From NCBI GenBank assembly GCA_013817135.1, contig JACDDF010000117.1, positions 1 through 6,957 on the forward strand: a DNA stretch of 6,957 bases. The letters are read 5' to 3'. This DNA is from Nitrospirales bacterium. GTDB taxonomy: Bacteria > Nitrospirota > Nitrospiria > Nitrospirales > UBA8639. Below, one piece after another: positions 6,702 through 6,957 of the stretch (position 1 is the first letter of the stretch; every line of letters begins with the position of its first letter). The position numbers were made by a program, and so were the translations under genes. Below the pieces are notes generated by a model. The model saw only the letters and a program-made list of their open reading frames with translations, did not search any database and was not told the origin of the DNA.

Positions 6702-6731
6702 TTCATAAGATTTCATCACAATCTATGTCAT
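6702..6731 (-). promoter_or_regulatory. weak alternative promoter candidate further upstream
   Basis: On the minus strand ATGACA (6731-6726) and TATGAA (6707-6702) are separated by 18 nt within a very AT-rich block. This could be a second nuo promoter with a leader of about 150 nt. AT-rich DNA produces such matches by chance, so support is slight. Confidence 0.2.
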
Positions 6732-6770
6732 AAAACCTATTAAGGTAATGGTCTTGAAAATGTTTTTTTT

Positions 6771-6790
6771 ATTAGCATTAATATGCTGAT
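6771..6790. repeat. 20-bp AT-rich inverted repeat next to a homopolymer T run
   Basis: ATTAGCAT-TAAT-ATGCTGAT can form an 8-bp stem (one G:T pair) with a 4-nt loop. Eight T residues lie just before it on the plus strand. Because the T run precedes the hairpin on the plus strand and becomes an A run after it on the minus strand, it does not fit an intrinsic terminator in either direction. An operator-like dyad upstream of the nuo promoter is possible. Confidence 0.5.
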
Positions 6791-6957
6791 GTCCCTAAGT
6801 GAAAAAAGACGAATTCCTCATCCCACTATAGCGGAATGGCGTTGGGCTTCTGTTATATCAGGCAAGGTTCAATAGATTTGCTCTTATTCGGTCCTCTGAA
6901 AGGGGAAGGCTATCGTGACCTTCTTTATTAATTTGAGGCTATATCAGTCCAGGCTAC

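Larger units (their letters stand above)
6546..6957. other. intergenic region upstream of nuoA, no convincing gene
   Basis: These 412 bp contain no coding frame I can support on either strand. Only 30- and 31-codon frames without ribosome binding sites occur on the plus strand. The minus strand meets stops in all three frames within about 30 nt of the right edge, so no sizeable gene enters from there. Base composition changes sharply: 6661-6780 is about 27% GC by hand count, against about half in a sampled coding stretch. The region holds the promoter candidates, the GACC repeat cluster and the 6771-6790 inverted repeat, and looks like the control region of the nuo operon. Confidence 0.75.

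Noticed and set aside
6905..6926. GAAGG-N9-CCTTC-TTT as an intrinsic terminator on the plus strand
   Set aside because: The stem is only 5 bp with a 9-nt loop and the T run is broken. No plus-strand gene precedes it, and the reverse orientation lacks a T run.
6783..6931. Two short plus-strand frames (6783-6875, 30 codons; 6836-6931, 31 codons)
   Set aside because: They overlap each other, have no Shine-Dalgarno, and encode nothing recognisable. Such lengths arise often by chance.
6907..6956. Three copies of AGGCTA (6907, 6936, 6951), with a fourth at 6672
   Set aside because: Irregular spacing and 6-bp length do not stand out from chance.

Overview
The window holds most of the proximal half of a bacterial respiratory complex I (NADH:quinone oxidoreductase) operon. 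All seven recognisable genes lie on the minus strand, so the operon reads from right to left: nuoA (6545-6162), nuoB (6171-5656), nuoC (5636-5142), nuoD (5088-3844), nuoG (3781-1091), nuoI (1067-498) and nuoJ (490 to beyond position 1). Gene junctions are tight: a 10-bp overlap for A/B and gaps of 19, 53, 62, 23 and 7 bp for the rest. A single transcript continuing off the left edge (probably to nuoK, L, M, N) is therefore very likely. No RNA gene, mobile element or CRISPR array was seen.

The gene set is unusual. In the common order nuoABCDEFGHIJKLMN, nuoE and nuoF should lie between D and G, and nuoH between G and I. Here both places hold only short spacers (62 and 23 bp), so the NADH-oxidising FMN module and the membrane subunit that closes the quinone chamber are absent from this stretch. 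The peripheral-arm genes that remain look intact. NuoB has its four N2 cysteines, NuoD its quinone-site His and Tyr, NuoI two complete 4Fe-4S motifs, and NuoA and NuoJ their conserved membrane motifs. NuoG (896 aa) is closer in appearance to formate dehydrogenase alpha subunits than to E. coli NuoG. It has a complete extra 4Fe-4S motif and formate-dehydrogenase-like sequence around the molybdopterin site, but lacks the catalytic Cys/Sec.

Together the genes would build a quinone-reactive, proton-pumping complex whose soluble electron partner is not NADH through NuoEF. A plausible inference is a ferredoxin-linked enzyme, possibly run in reverse (quinol to ferredoxin) as proposed for complex I variants of nitrite-oxidising Nitrospira. 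The partner cannot be read from this window.

The right-hand 412 bp (6546-6957) contain no convincing gene. They hold the nuo leader, one reasonable sigma-70-like promoter candidate, a very AT-rich block (about 27% GC over 6661-6780 by hand count), a 20-bp inverted repeat, and four GACC tetramers at 8-9 bp intervals just upstream of the promoter candidate.

Organism: the intermediate GC of the coding part (about half in a hand-counted sample), the Shine-Dalgarno starts and the NuoEF-less operon with a formate-dehydrogenase-like NuoG suggest a Nitrospira-like bacterium (Nitrospirota). This is an inference from gene content, not a sequence match, and other anaerobic or chemolithotrophic lineages remain possible.
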